Shown here: positions 52,567 to 62,300 of the stretch, piece by piece | How the letters are laid out: each line of letters starts with the position of its first letter | Numbering within the stretch: the stretch's first letter is position 1 | DNA from: JBBTXG01 sp038062375 | Lineage (GTDB): Bacteria > Patescibacteriota > Minisyncoccia > Minisyncoccales > UBA10102 | Reading direction: 5' to 3' | NCBI GenBank assembly: GCA_038062375.1 | Contig: JBBTXG010000008.1 | Location: forward strand, 1-64,000 | DNA: 64,000 nucleotides | Notes under the pieces: model-generated | Databases searched by the model: none | What the model was told of the DNA's origin: nothing | What the model saw: only the letters and a program-made list of their open reading frames with translations | Translations under genes and position numbers: made by a program

Positions 52567-52803
52567 ATGCATTACGTTTATATGCTGCTATGTGGAGACA
52601 ATCATCCGTACGTCGGTTGCACTAATAATCTTCAAGATAGGGTCGCGAGTCATAAAAAGGGGCAAGTTCCTGCAACCAAAGAACGGTTACTAGTTAAGTT
52701 AGTTTGTTATATAGCTTTCCGTAATAAATACTCTGCATACAATTTTGAGAAATATCTAAAATCTGGTTCTGGCAGAGCTTTCTTAAAAAAGCATTTAATT
52801 TAA
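52567..52803 (+). CDS. Small GIY-YIG nuclease-domain protein
   Basis: 78 residues: the GIY-YIG core reads YVYMLLC... PYVGCTNNLQDRVASHKKG, with the N-terminal YVY and YVG halves, the catalytic Arg (LQDR) and the C-terminal Glu (NFEKYLKSGSGRAFL). This is the UvrC-like single-domain (YhbQ/endonuclease-like) group, probably acting on DNA. AT-richer than its neighbours, next to a tRNA and between two inverted repeats, so it may be mobile. Confidence 0.85.
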   Translation: MHYVYMLLCGDNHPYVGCTNNLQDRVASHKKGQVPATKERLLVKLVCYIAFRNKYSAYNFEKYLKSGSGRAFLKKHLI

Positions 52804-52852
52804 CGAGGGTCGCCAACAGGCGATTTTTCGGCAAAAATCGCGAAAGCCCTCG
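52804..52852. repeat. Nested hairpin after the GIY-YIG gene
   Basis: Outer arms CGAGGG (52804-52809) and CCCTCG (52847-52852), inner perfect hairpin GCGATTTTT-CGGC-AAAAATCGC (52820-52841). It begins right after the stop codon, overlaps no other feature and has no T-run after it. Confidence 0.6.
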
Positions 52853-53110
52853 GCGTTTCGGTAGGTTTGCCAATCCGAAGTATCAATGTCTCTAGTGCTC
52901 TCATATTTACCAACGCAACGATTATTTTCGCAGGCGATAAAATCGGGAAAGAAAAAGGTTTACTTAATACTCTATACGTATGTATAACCTATTAAGTAAG
53001 ACTCTATAAGTGATGCAGCACAACTTACGCAGTTCTTACTCGACAAACCCAAACCTCATCCACTTTACCATCAATGCTATAGCATTCTAAAAACTGGCTC
53101 GAGAAACTTC
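52853..53110. other. Non-coding stretch between GIY-YIG and permease genes
   Basis: About 258 bp. It contains dyad copy D and the ACTTACGCAGTT word (53023-53034) shared with the hairpin after copy A. I see no gene and no clear terminator. Confidence 0.5.
52962..52997. repeat. 36-bp concentric dyad, copy D
   Basis: Perfect outer arms ACTTAATA (52962-52969) and TATTAAGT (52990-52997), inner TATAC (52973-52977) and GTATA (52982-52986), centre 52979.5. It lies between the convergent GIY-YIG and permease genes. Confidence 0.75.
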
Positions 53111-54178
53111 TCAGGGTTTCGCAAAAGGATCTTGCTCATACGTCTTGCTGTAATCACTTTCCTCCTTATGTTTTTTGAAAAAGTCTCGCAGAAACTCAAA
53201 AAGGATACCCGCAAGAGGAATCGCCAATACTGCGCCCATGATTCCCCAGAATCGTGCGCCAATTGCCAAAGAGATAATAACCAAAGCCGGAGGCAACCCG
53301 ATTAACTTTCTCGACAAGAGCGGCATAATTGCGTTCTCTTCGATCTGCTGAATAAGGATGAAGGCGAGCACGACGAAAATGGCCTGCAAGAAAGAATCGA
53401 GAACTACCATGAGGGCAATCAAAAATCCTGAAATCAGGGGTCCTACGACAGGAACAAAATTGAATACGCCCGCAAGAATGCTTAAAGAAACGGGATACCG
53501 AACATCAAAAAGTAACAAGGCAATATAGGTTGCCACCATCACAAAGAGAGAACTTATGATCCGCGAGAAAAACCATCGCGAAACTTTCCGTTGAGATCGC
53601 GACCACAAATCGAGAGCAAGTTCCTCATACTTCCTTGGAAAAAGAATATGAATGGTACGCTCGATTGGTTTATTTTCGATCGAAAGAAAAATTCCCACAC
53701 TCAAAACAAAAATAGTCGCAAAGATACTTCCAAAAATCGTAAACAACACGTTCATTGCATTGGAAGCAGTCTTTTCTAAACCCTTGCCGATTGCATCCAA
53801 AAAACTCTGGGCGTTCGCAAAAGCGGCAACTCCTAATCCTCTCAATGGAGGAGAAATAAGCTCTTGGAAGTAGCTTGGAAATGATTGAGAAAATCGATTG
53901 AGCTCTCCGACAAAGAGAGGAATGGTGGCGTACACCAGAAAGGTGAGTACCCCAAAAATGATGAGATATACTCCGATGGTAGATACGAGTCTAGGGATTA
54001 GTCGTTTTTGCAAAAAATCAATGAGGGGATCGAAAAGAACTGAAAGAATAATTCCAAAAAGCACCCATACCAAGATATCTCTGATCAAAAAGACGACGTA
54101 CACAAGGAAGCCTGCCACTGCAAGTTTCACAATCGTACCCCACGAAATATCGAGAACTCTTTCACCATTGTTATTCAT
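53111..54178 (-). CDS. AI-2E family transporter (PerM/YdiK-like)
   Basis: 355 residues with about eight membrane helices in the AI-2E transporter pattern: two N-terminal helices, a long outer helical loop (VGELNRFSQSFPSYFQELI), and the conserved ISSLFVMVATYIALLLF... LAGVFNFVPVVGPLISGF and VIISLAIGARFWGIMGAVLAIPLAG blocks. Such proteins export small molecules or ions; the substrate cannot be told. Its start overlaps the M16 peptidase stop by 4 bp. Confidence 0.9.
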   Translation of the reverse strand: MNNNGERVLDISWGTIVKLAVAGFLVYVVFLIRDILVWVLFGIILSVLFDPLIDFLQKRLIPRLVSTIGVYLIIFGVLTFLVYATIPLFVGELNRFSQSFPSYFQELISPPLRGLGVAAFANAQSFLDAIGKGLEKTASNAMNVLFTIFGSIFATIFVLSVGIFLSIENKPIERTIHILFPRKYEELALDLWSRSQRKVSRWFFSRIISSLFVMVATYIALLLFDVRYPVSLSILAGVFNFVPVVGPLISGFLIALMVVLDSFLQAIFVVLAFILIQQIEENAIMPLLSRKLIGLPPALVIISLAIGARFWGIMGAVLAIPLAGILFEFLRDFFKKHKEESDYSKTYEQDPFAKP

Positions 54179-55440
54179 AACATGAGAAGTCTGGTGAACT
54201 TCATTTTCTCCTTATAAGGACCCAGGACCACCAAATTGAGTTTTTCTTGCCGAAAAATATCTTGTGCAACTTGCTTGATATGGGCTCCCCTTACCTTATC
54301 TATTGTATCATAGATATCTCCTACGGTTAAAATCTTTCCTTCCAAAAGCTCTTGCATGCCATAAAAGTATGTCCTGGCATCGGAAGACTCAAGCGTAAGG
54401 GCAAGCCTTCCTTTTTCGTGGTCTTTTGCTTTTTGTAATTCCCGAGAAGAAATTGGCTTTGTTTTCATTGCCTTATACTCTCGCAAGATCGTCTGAATTG
54501 CCTTCTCTGTCCCATCGTTTTTAATGCCGGCAGTGGTAACAATGTACCCCGTTTCAGGATTACTCTCGCTCCCCGTTGAAATGGAATACGCCAATGCGAG
54601 TCGTTCTCGAACTTCAATCATGAGTCGAGAGCTCATCATCCCTCCCAACATGGTTGCCAAGAGCTCTTGCGCATATCGCAAAGGATGAAAGAGATTGTAG
54701 CCTCTCACTCCAAGCGCAATATGGGTCTGGTCTGTTTCTCGCCACTCCACGGTAGCTTCCGGCATTGTCTGGCGTTCAATCACTTCGGGTTTTGCTTGAA
54801 AACTTCTCTTCTCCATCCCTCCAAATACCCGTTGAATCTTTTCCTCCACATACCTCACCCTCACGTTGCCTGCCACGCACACGATCGTATTTGTGGGCGC
54901 ATATTGACTCTTCATATACTCGCTCAAATCTCTCCGAGAAAGTCTGAGCACGCTCTCTTTTGTTCCTGCAATATCCCAACCTGCGGGCTGATCTCCGTAC
55001 AGCAGACGACTCCACAACACATCCACTCGAGACATGGGAATATCTCGATGCATATTGATTTCTTCCATAACCACACTTTTTTCTTTCTGAATTTCTTTCT
55101 GGCTAAGCAAAGAGTGTAAAAAAATATCTGAAACCCAATCGAGCGCTAGCCCGAGATGATCAACCTCCACTTTTGCAAAATAGCCGGTATAATCCCCTCC
55201 GGTAAATGCGTTGTATATACCTCCTATTCGATCAAGGGGTTCCAAGACATCCCGCACCGTAGGACGCTTTTTCGTGCCCTTAAAGTACATGTGCTCTAAA
55301 AAGTGTGATACTCCGCTGATCCTTTTGGTCTCGTATTTCGATCCTGTACCCACCAGTAGTAAAACAGTCACCGCTCTGGTGCCGCGCTGCGGAATCGTTA
55401 TAATTCTCAACCCATTTGTGAGTGTCGTTTTCTTAATCAT
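54175..55440 (-). CDS. M16 family zinc metallopeptidase (processing-peptidase-like)
   Basis: 421 residues from the ATG at 55438-55440 (MIKKTTLTNGLRIITIPQ), chosen because the family starts with this strand. Inverted zinc motif H-x-x-E-H in SHFLEHMYFKGT (H46, E49, H50) with the downstream Glu in NMHRD-proximal VVMEEINM. C-terminal half has the R-Y region (VTTAGIKNDGTEKAI). No signal peptide, so probably intracellular. Pitrilysin-type heterodimers need a second subunit; none is adjacent. Confidence 0.9.
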   Translation of the reverse strand: MIKKTTLTNGLRIITIPQRGTRAVTVLLLVGTGSKYETKRISGVSHFLEHMYFKGTKKRPTVRDVLEPLDRIGGIYNAFTGGDYTGYFAKVEVDHLGLALDWVSDIFLHSLLSQKEIQKEKSVVMEEINMHRDIPMSRVDVLWSRLLYGDQPAGWDIAGTKESVLRLSRRDLSEYMKSQYAPTNTIVCVAGNVRVRYVEEKIQRVFGGMEKRSFQAKPEVIERQTMPEATVEWRETDQTHIALGVRGYNLFHPLRYAQELLATMLGGMMSSRLMIEVRERLALAYSISTGSESNPETGYIVTTAGIKNDGTEKAIQTILREYKAMKTKPISSRELQKAKDHEKGRLALTLESSDARTYFYGMQELLEGKILTVGDIYDTIDKVRGAHIKQVAQDIFRQEKLNLVVLGPYKEKMKFTRLLML

Positions 55441-55584
55441 AATCTCAAGATATTTCGAGAATTCTTCTGAAGTTCCATGAATCTCCCGAAGAATTTGACG
55501 ATTTTTAAAAAACAGGGGCAAGCCCTTTTGTCACACTATGCTATGAAGAAAACAATAGCATACGTAATCCAACAATAAAAGTAC

Positions 55585-56931
55585 TTAGAACAAACTTTCT
55601 ATTTTGTCAACAGGTATCCTTTTTTGCAGCATGGTGTCGCGATTCCGTATGGTAACATCGTTCTTCTTCAAGCTCTCGAAGTCTATGGTCGCACAAAATG
55701 GCGTCCCTATTTCGTCCTGCCTCCGGTATCTTCGGCCGATTGCGCCAACTTCATCGTATTGGCACATCAAATGATTTTTAAGTGTGCGGTAAACTTCCTT
55801 TGCTTTTGCAACGAGCTCTGGCTTATTCTTCAAAAGAGGAAATACTGCTACCTGAATCGGGGCCATTTTCGGCGCGAGCTTCAAGACAATCTCCTTTTCT
55901 TTTGTAGATTTGGTTGTGATCGTCCGACCACCTTCGACTTCTTCATATGCGTCAATCAGCAAGGCGAGCATAAGCCGTTCTATCCCCAGGGTGGGCTCAA
56001 TCACATAGGGGACATACCGACTGTCCTTCTCCTCGTCAAAATAGCTTAAATCTTTGCCCGAGAACTTGGAATGCTGCTTCAAATCAAAATCAGTGCGGCT
56101 CGCGACGCCTGCCAACTCTGACCATCCAAAAGGAAATCGATACTCAATATCAACCGTTCTCTTTGAGTAATGAGCCAAACTCCCTTTGGGATGCTCATAG
56201 CGCCGAAGATTCTCTTTTTTTAATCCGAGATCAAGGAAGAATCGCTCCCATGCGTCAAGCCAAAAATTGAACCATTGTTCATCTTGGCCTGGTTTCACAA
56301 AAAATTCAATTTCTGCAATCTCAAACTCTCGCGAACGAAACGTGAAGTCTCCCGTGGTAATTTCGTTTCGAAACGCCTTTCCTACTTGAGCAATCCCAAA
56401 AGGCAGTTTCAGGCGCATCGCTTCTTGCACGAGCTTGAAGTTTGTAAACATAGACTGCGCGGTCTCCGGGCGCAGATAGGTACCATGAGCCTGCTCTTCT
56501 GTTGGCCCAAGAAAAGTCTTAAACATCAGATTGAAGTGCTTTGCAGGAGTGAAGTCTCGGTCTCCGCAGCTCGGGCATTGATTCGGGTCCGTTGCTTCGC
56601 CTTGCCCCACAAAGCGGCCGTCAATCATATGATCTGCTCGAAACCTGCCATGACACGTTCTGCACTCAATCAAGGGATCGGTAAAATTCTCCACGTGCCC
56701 TGATGCTTTCCAAACATCCGGATGCATCAACACCGTAGCATCGATGAGCACCACGTTGTCTGCCTGCCGGACGAATCGTCCGATCCACTCCCCCTTGATA
56801 TTGTTTTTCATCAAGGAGCCTAACGGCCCATAATCCCATAACGCCTCCACGCCCCCATAAATTTCAGAGGAGGGAAATAGAAACCCCCTGCGCTTGCAGA
56901 GAGACACGATCTTTTGCATTTTATCTTCCAT
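55585..56931 (-). CDS. glyS: Glycine-tRNA ligase, single-chain type
   Basis: 448 residues; an internal Met at residue 5 (56919) is also possible. Class II synthetase of the alpha2 (eukaryote/Gram-positive-like) type: GGVEALWDYGPLGSLMKNNI near the start, motif 2 in IAQVGKAFRNEITTGDFTFRSREFEIAEIEFF, motif 3 in YVIEPTLGIERLMLALL, and the anticodon-binding domain (IQVAVFPLLKNKPELVAKA). Two Cys pairs (CRTCHGRF... CPSCGDR) form a zinc insertion. Confidence 0.95.
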   Translation of the reverse strand: MEDKMQKIVSLCKRRGFLFPSSEIYGGVEALWDYGPLGSLMKNNIKGEWIGRFVRQADNVVLIDATVLMHPDVWKASGHVENFTDPLIECRTCHGRFRADHMIDGRFVGQGEATDPNQCPSCGDRDFTPAKHFNLMFKTFLGPTEEQAHGTYLRPETAQSMFTNFKLVQEAMRLKLPFGIAQVGKAFRNEITTGDFTFRSREFEIAEIEFFVKPGQDEQWFNFWLDAWERFFLDLGLKKENLRRYEHPKGSLAHYSKRTVDIEYRFPFGWSELAGVASRTDFDLKQHSKFSGKDLSYFDEEKDSRYVPYVIEPTLGIERLMLALLIDAYEEVEGGRTITTKSTKEKEIVLKLAPKMAPIQVAVFPLLKNKPELVAKAKEVYRTLKNHLMCQYDEVGAIGRRYRRQDEIGTPFCATIDFESLKKNDVTIRNRDTMLQKRIPVDKIESLF

Positions 56932-57014
56932 ACCGCTATTCTAACCATAATCTTCCCAAAAGGGAAAGGTCTGGAACCTTCTCTGAAAGGGCGCCAATAC
57001 CTGCTCAAAAAATA

Positions 57015-58682
57015 TTACTGCACCACACCCATCTCGTCCGTAACGCCCTCATCATCAGGGAGGGTGGTGTCAATTGGTATATCCGTGGAAGAAACAACTT
57101 GTTCGGTGAATGTGTCTTCTCCGGTAATGGTTGCTTCTTTTATGATTTCTGGTTTGCTCCCCCGAGAAGAGTCTACGGGAGTAAATCCAATCTGAAATGA
57201 CAGGGAAGGCGAAAGAAGAGTCTCGAACGCTCCAGTTCCAGCCGGCAAATCTCCGATCTCCCATACAAGTTCTCTCGAAACCGAATCGAACGTAAGGGCG
57301 GCATTTTCTGGAAATATGTTGCTCGTGAGCTCGACATTCTGCGGAAGGATTGCCTTCACTTTTGCATTCCGCACGTCATTATACAAATTCTTTGCCTGCC
57401 AAGTGATCGTATAGGTAGTTTTCTCGCCAACTTTCGGAGGTACAGGCCCTTGGTTGCCAAATACTTCATCTCTAAAGAATCCTTTCTGGTCGATCCCTAT
57501 ACGCGCATGTATCTTTACTTCGAATTCTTCTTTCACGTCTGAAAGCAACACTCGGTCCCTCAACACAAAATTTTTATCTTGGGGACTAAATGTCTGAATG
57601 TCTTCTTTCGCATCAACCCAAAACTCAACTTTTCCCTCTTCTCCTCTTCCCAAAAATCGAAGTTTAGGGACATCTCTCGCTTCCCAAATAATCGAATTAT
57701 CTCCTCTTTGGAATTTTCCTTTCTCAACTTTCACACTTTCTAAATCAAATCCTCTTCCTTCGAGCGCTACCACCAAAAAGAGATTTTCCAAAACCTTTTC
57801 ACTGAGATTCCGAAATGATATCTCATAATGCAAGGTATCTCCGGGGGAAGCGGTGTATTGCGCCGAGGAGTTTATGGTTTGAGCAATGGACAATTTCGGC
57901 TCGGTAATCTGCACTGCTTTTCTCACCTCTTTCAAAAGTGTAAATTTTCCTTCATTCCAGCTTCCTAAGATCGCGTGGAAAAGTTTTGCCTCTTGGACAC
58001 CTCCTTCTAACACTCCCGTGATTGTAATTCTTCCTCCCTCTGCCCGATTGAGGGCTCCAATATCCCATTCGCTTTCTCCAATAGGAGATGGGGTTGCTTT
58101 TTTAAATTTGAAGCCCTCGGGATACTTGAGCTGAATTCTTAAGTTGGAAAGGGGATACTCTGAATTCGAAAAATAATTAAGCACGAAGTCAAACTCCTGT
58201 CCGCTTTCCATGCGTGAAGGAGTATCAAGTTCAAAGTTCAATGGGACAAAAAAGATAACGGTAGTCCTTGTGGTTTCTGCTCGAAAGGTAGCACTAAGGT
58301 TTTTGAGCGTGTAGGTAACTAACACTTTTGCTTCTTTTGTCTCTCTTTCTTTCCCAAAGAGCCGCGTGGGAAAGCGAAGAGATCCTTCCTGCCCTGGATA
58401 AATATCTTCGACAGATTTGGTAACGCGCAAACTCGGATCTTGAGAGGATAAAGAGCCTTCGGGATACTCAAAAATCAACCTCACATTCTCTAATGTCATA
58501 TCTCCATTGTTCTTCCACTTCACGAGATACGTTATCTCATCCGCCATCGTTACTTCTTCAGGAGCTAATATCTCTAATTTCAGCACTTCTCTCGAGATGC
58601 TATTTTTCTGCCAAAACCAAAATCCCACAGCTCCTACTCCTGCTGCCAATAGGATAAAGAAGATAAAGAGTTTTCCGTGCAT
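57015..58682 (-). CDS. Large exported protein with repeated DUF11/CARDB-like beta domains
   Basis: 555 residues. An N-terminal anchor (LFIFFILLAAGVGAVGFWFW) is followed by at least four related domains of about 120 residues, each with a strand-turn pattern such as YLVKWKNNGDMTLENVRLIFEYPEG, FVLNYFSNSEYPLSNLRIQLKYPEG, YEISFRNLSEKVLENLFLVVALEG and YTITWQAKNLYNDVRNAKVKAILPQN. That pattern is the DUF11/CARDB type of extracellular beta sandwich. Probably anchored with all repeats outside. Function unknown; between glyS and recO. Confidence 0.82.
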   Translation of the reverse strand: MHGKLFIFFILLAAGVGAVGFWFWQKNSISREVLKLEILAPEEVTMADEITYLVKWKNNGDMTLENVRLIFEYPEGSLSSQDPSLRVTKSVEDIYPGQEGSLRFPTRLFGKERETKEAKVLVTYTLKNLSATFRAETTRTTVIFFVPLNFELDTPSRMESGQEFDFVLNYFSNSEYPLSNLRIQLKYPEGFKFKKATPSPIGESEWDIGALNRAEGGRITITGVLEGGVQEAKLFHAILGSWNEGKFTLLKEVRKAVQITEPKLSIAQTINSSAQYTASPGDTLHYEISFRNLSEKVLENLFLVVALEGRGFDLESVKVEKGKFQRGDNSIIWEARDVPKLRFLGRGEEGKVEFWVDAKEDIQTFSPQDKNFVLRDRVLLSDVKEEFEVKIHARIGIDQKGFFRDEVFGNQGPVPPKVGEKTTYTITWQAKNLYNDVRNAKVKAILPQNVELTSNIFPENAALTFDSVSRELVWEIGDLPAGTGAFETLLSPSLSFQIGFTPVDSSRGSKPEIIKEATITGEDTFTEQVVSSTDIPIDTTLPDDEGVTDEMGVVQ

Positions 58683-58691
58683 TCTTCTAGT

Positions 58692-59324
58692 TTAACAGTT
58701 TTCAGTCACTCGCGAAAGATGTTCTTGAGCGAGCTTTCGGAGAATACCCCAGGATGCTCGAGAATAGGAACGGAGTTTGCCTTCCGCATGTTCGATATCT
58801 TTTTCTAAGAAAAGTTTTATCATTTCCGCCCTTTCAGGAAATCTTCTTTGAATCTCATGAACCTCTGGCTTATATCCCGCCAGCGAGAGAAGGTTCCAGA
58901 TAAAGTAGTGCCCGACAAATCGCAGATGATCTTCATCGCATTCTTCACGATTCAAGGAATCAAATACCTCTTGTAACAACCTCCAAAGCTTCTCATCGCG
59001 CTCTTGGCCTTTTACAATTCCCTCAAAAACTTCTGAAATACGATGGACGACTTTCAACTTCCTCAAATCTTGCCTTATATGTATATACGGATTCAACACA
59101 AGAGCATCTACTAAAGTTTTTTGCGTTTTCCCTTGAATAAACTCAAGGGCTGAAAGATAAAATAATCCCAAACCTCCCCGGAGCTTCGAAGTAATCTTGC
59201 GCACCGAGACTGCTCGAAGTTGCAGTTTGCCGAAATCTTTTGTAAAGACCGTAAAAATTCTGTCTGCTTCTCTGCTGTCTTGCTTTTGCAGTATGATACC
59301 TTCTGTTCGGTAATGAATAGCCAT
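58692..59324 (-). CDS. recO: DNA repair protein RecO
   Basis: 210 residues. N-terminal OB fold (YRTEGIILQKQDSREADRIFTVFTKDFGKLQLRAVSVRK) followed by the helical domain (LRKLKVVHRISEVFEGIVKGQERDEKLWRLLQEVFD). RecO loads RecA on SSB-coated DNA. Slightly short for the family (about 240) and without the C-terminal zinc Cys cluster that many RecOs have. Its start is 6 bp beyond the ileS stop. Confidence 0.88.
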   Translation of the reverse strand: MAIHYRTEGIILQKQDSREADRIFTVFTKDFGKLQLRAVSVRKITSKLRGGLGLFYLSALEFIQGKTQKTLVDALVLNPYIHIRQDLRKLKVVHRISEVFEGIVKGQERDEKLWRLLQEVFDSLNREECDEDHLRFVGHYFIWNLLSLAGYKPEVHEIQRRFPERAEMIKLFLEKDIEHAEGKLRSYSRASWGILRKLAQEHLSRVTENC

Positions 59325-59330
59325 GAAAGA

Positions 59331-62300
59331 TCACTTCCTCATTCCAATCCAAAGCTTCTGACCCTCAAGGGTGAATTCCTGCTTCCTGTCAAACACCTCC
59401 TTGATCTCTTCGCCCTCTCTCAATTCTTTCAAGCCGGCAACTCCTCGAATTATATCTCCGTATTCTCGCATAACTGTCAAAATCTCCTCGGACCCCCCAT
59501 AGTGCAAGGTAATCCTCTGGCGCGGCTTATACCCTGCTTCTTTTCTCATCTCTTGAATATACCTCATGATTTCTCGCGCCATTCCCTCTTTTTTAAGCAA
59601 AGGAGTGATGGAAGTATCAAGAACAACTTCTTGAGAAATTTCTTTATCAAACACAATCTCTTTGACATTAAGTTCCTCCTTGATGAGTTCATGGAATTCT
59701 GGAGCGATTTTTAATTTTTGATTTTTTATTTTTAATGTTGCGAGGGGTTGGCGTACCTTGATGCCGGCTTTCGCTCTCTCGGCCAATGCCTTTGCCACAA
59801 TTTCTCGAACTTTTGCCATCTCTTCTTCTAAACGCTCATTTTTTATTGAAAAATCTTCTTTTGGCCAATCTTCCCAGTGCACGCTTTTCAAAACAGAATC
59901 AGCGACTCTCCCATAGATAAACTCACTCAAAAAAGGAATAAAAGGAGCGGCAAGTTTACTCGTAGTTAAAAGAATGTGCGCGAGCAAAAAAGAAGCTTCA
60001 TCCTTCTCCCTTGGTCTGGAGGGATTTTGAAAACGCTGTCTCGACCTTCGGATATACCACAAAGAGACATCATCAACCACAAAACTTTCGAGAGTTCGTG
60101 CGGCACCGGTAATATCGTATGCATCAAGCTTATTTGTCATTTCTCGAATAGTACCGCTAAGTCTTGAGAGAATCCACCTATCTAAAATATTGCTGCTCGG
60201 CAATTTTAGATTTTTGATTTTGGCTTTTCCCGCTCTGTATGTTTCGTAAAACACAAAACAATTCCAGAGCGTAAGAATAAATTTCCTCGTGGTCTGCTGG
60301 ATATCCCTTTCGGAAAAAAGTTTTGGGTCGCCTGGCTGGTTGATCGAAAAGAAATACCATCGAATCGCTTCGACGCCGTATCTTTCGATCATATTCCATG
60401 GATTGACGACGTTTCCTTTTGACTTGGACATTTTTTCTCCTTTCTCGTCTAACAAATGGCCGAGCGAAATCACGTTTTTGTAAGGACTTTTGAAGCCGAG
60501 CAATGTGGAAACCGCCAACAACGTATAAAACCATCCTCGCGTTTGATCAATTGCTTCCACGATGTAGTCGGCCGGAAACAACTCGGGCTGGGATAATTTC
60601 TGATCTCGAATGTCGGATTTCGAGTTTTTCTTAAATGGCCAGTGGGCTTGTGCAAATGGCATCGCACCTGAATCAAACCACACATCTCCAACTTCTTTCA
60701 CGCGCATCATTTCTCCTTTTTTACATCTGGAACACTGAAACTTTACCTCATCAATGTAAGGCCGGTGGAAATCAAGCTCCATATCCTCGTTATAGGGAAA
60801 TCGTACAAGTGAAAGCTTTCTGAACTCTCCCGTTTTTATTGCTTTTCTCTTCCGATAGCCTACAAATTCTTCTCGAGAAAACCCCTTTGCAACCATCTCT
60901 AGCAACAGAAGGGTAATTTCGTGGCTCACGATGAGTATTGTTTTATTTTGATGCGTTCTTTCAAGTTCATACATGAAATCTGCAACTCTCTTTTGCACAT
61001 CGATCCAGTTTTCTCCGTGAGGAGGGCGCACGGAAAATCGCCTCCGATAGTGTTCCGCTGAAGTCTCGCCTTCTTTTCGAAAAAATGATCCAAATTCTTC
61101 AACATGCTTTCCGTTAAAGATTCCTACATCAAGCTCTCTTATTCGTTTGTCGTAGATTGGTTGTAATCCAAGTTCTTTTCCGATAATCTCTGCGGTCTGT
61201 TTTGTGCGCAACAATTCAGAAGAAAAAATAAGATCAATCTTTTTCTTCTTTAAATGTTTTGCAAGGATCTGTATCTCTCGAACTCCTTTGGAAGTAAGAG
61301 GAAAGGGAGTTTTCTCGGGAAGCGAGCTTAGCACGTTGGTAATCTGTCTCACGGAATGACCGTGGCGCAATAGATAGTAGGTGTTTGAAGAGTAACGCTG
61401 TTTTCGCAGGTCTTCTTTCGATCCAATCACTTCTTGATTGGCACATGTATTACACTTCCATACAGGCAAAGGAGTACCCCAATATCTTTCTCTCGAAAAC
61501 GCCCAGTCTTTCACCTCTGCCAACCATTCTCCCATTCTTCCTTCTCTCATATGCGAAGGAATCCAGTTGATCTTCCGGTTGTTCGAGATCAGTGTTTTCT
61601 TCACCTTCTGCATGTTCAAAAACCAACTTTCCTTTGCATAGTAGAGCAATGGTGTACTGCATCTCCAACAAAAAGGATACTCGTGTTCATACAGCTCTTC
61701 TTTTAAGAGCAGATTTCTCTTTTTGAGATCTTCGATGACCAGAGTATCTGTGTCTTTTACAAACATTCCCTGCCATTGAGGAACAAGCTCATTAAATTTT
61801 CCTTCTTCGTCAACCGTATGACGCTTGGGCAATCCCAATCGTTGCCCGAGTTGATAGTCGTCCTCTCCATACATCACGGCGGTATGCACGATACCAGTGC
61901 CTTCTTGAGTAGAAACAAAATCGCCAAGTGCAACATAATGCTTTTTCTCGGGTTGATTTTTTAAAGAATCGAAAAGGGGTTCATACTCCAAACCCACAAG
62001 TTTTTCTCCTTGGACCTCTCCCATAGTTCTCCAATTTCTCTCTCCTGTATCTCCACCAAAAACTTTCTTTAGAAGATTTTGGGCTACAATATAGATCTCA
62101 TCTCCTTGTTTCACGTATTCATACGTAATATCTTTCCCTACGGCGAGTGCAACGTTTCCGGGCAGGGTCCATGGGGTTGTGGTCCATGCAAGAAGATACG
62201 TTTGTACGCCTTTCCAATGACCTCCTTGCGCACCCGAGATCCGAGAAGGGATCACTCGAAATTTCACATAGACCGATGGCTCTTTCACCGTTTTATACCC

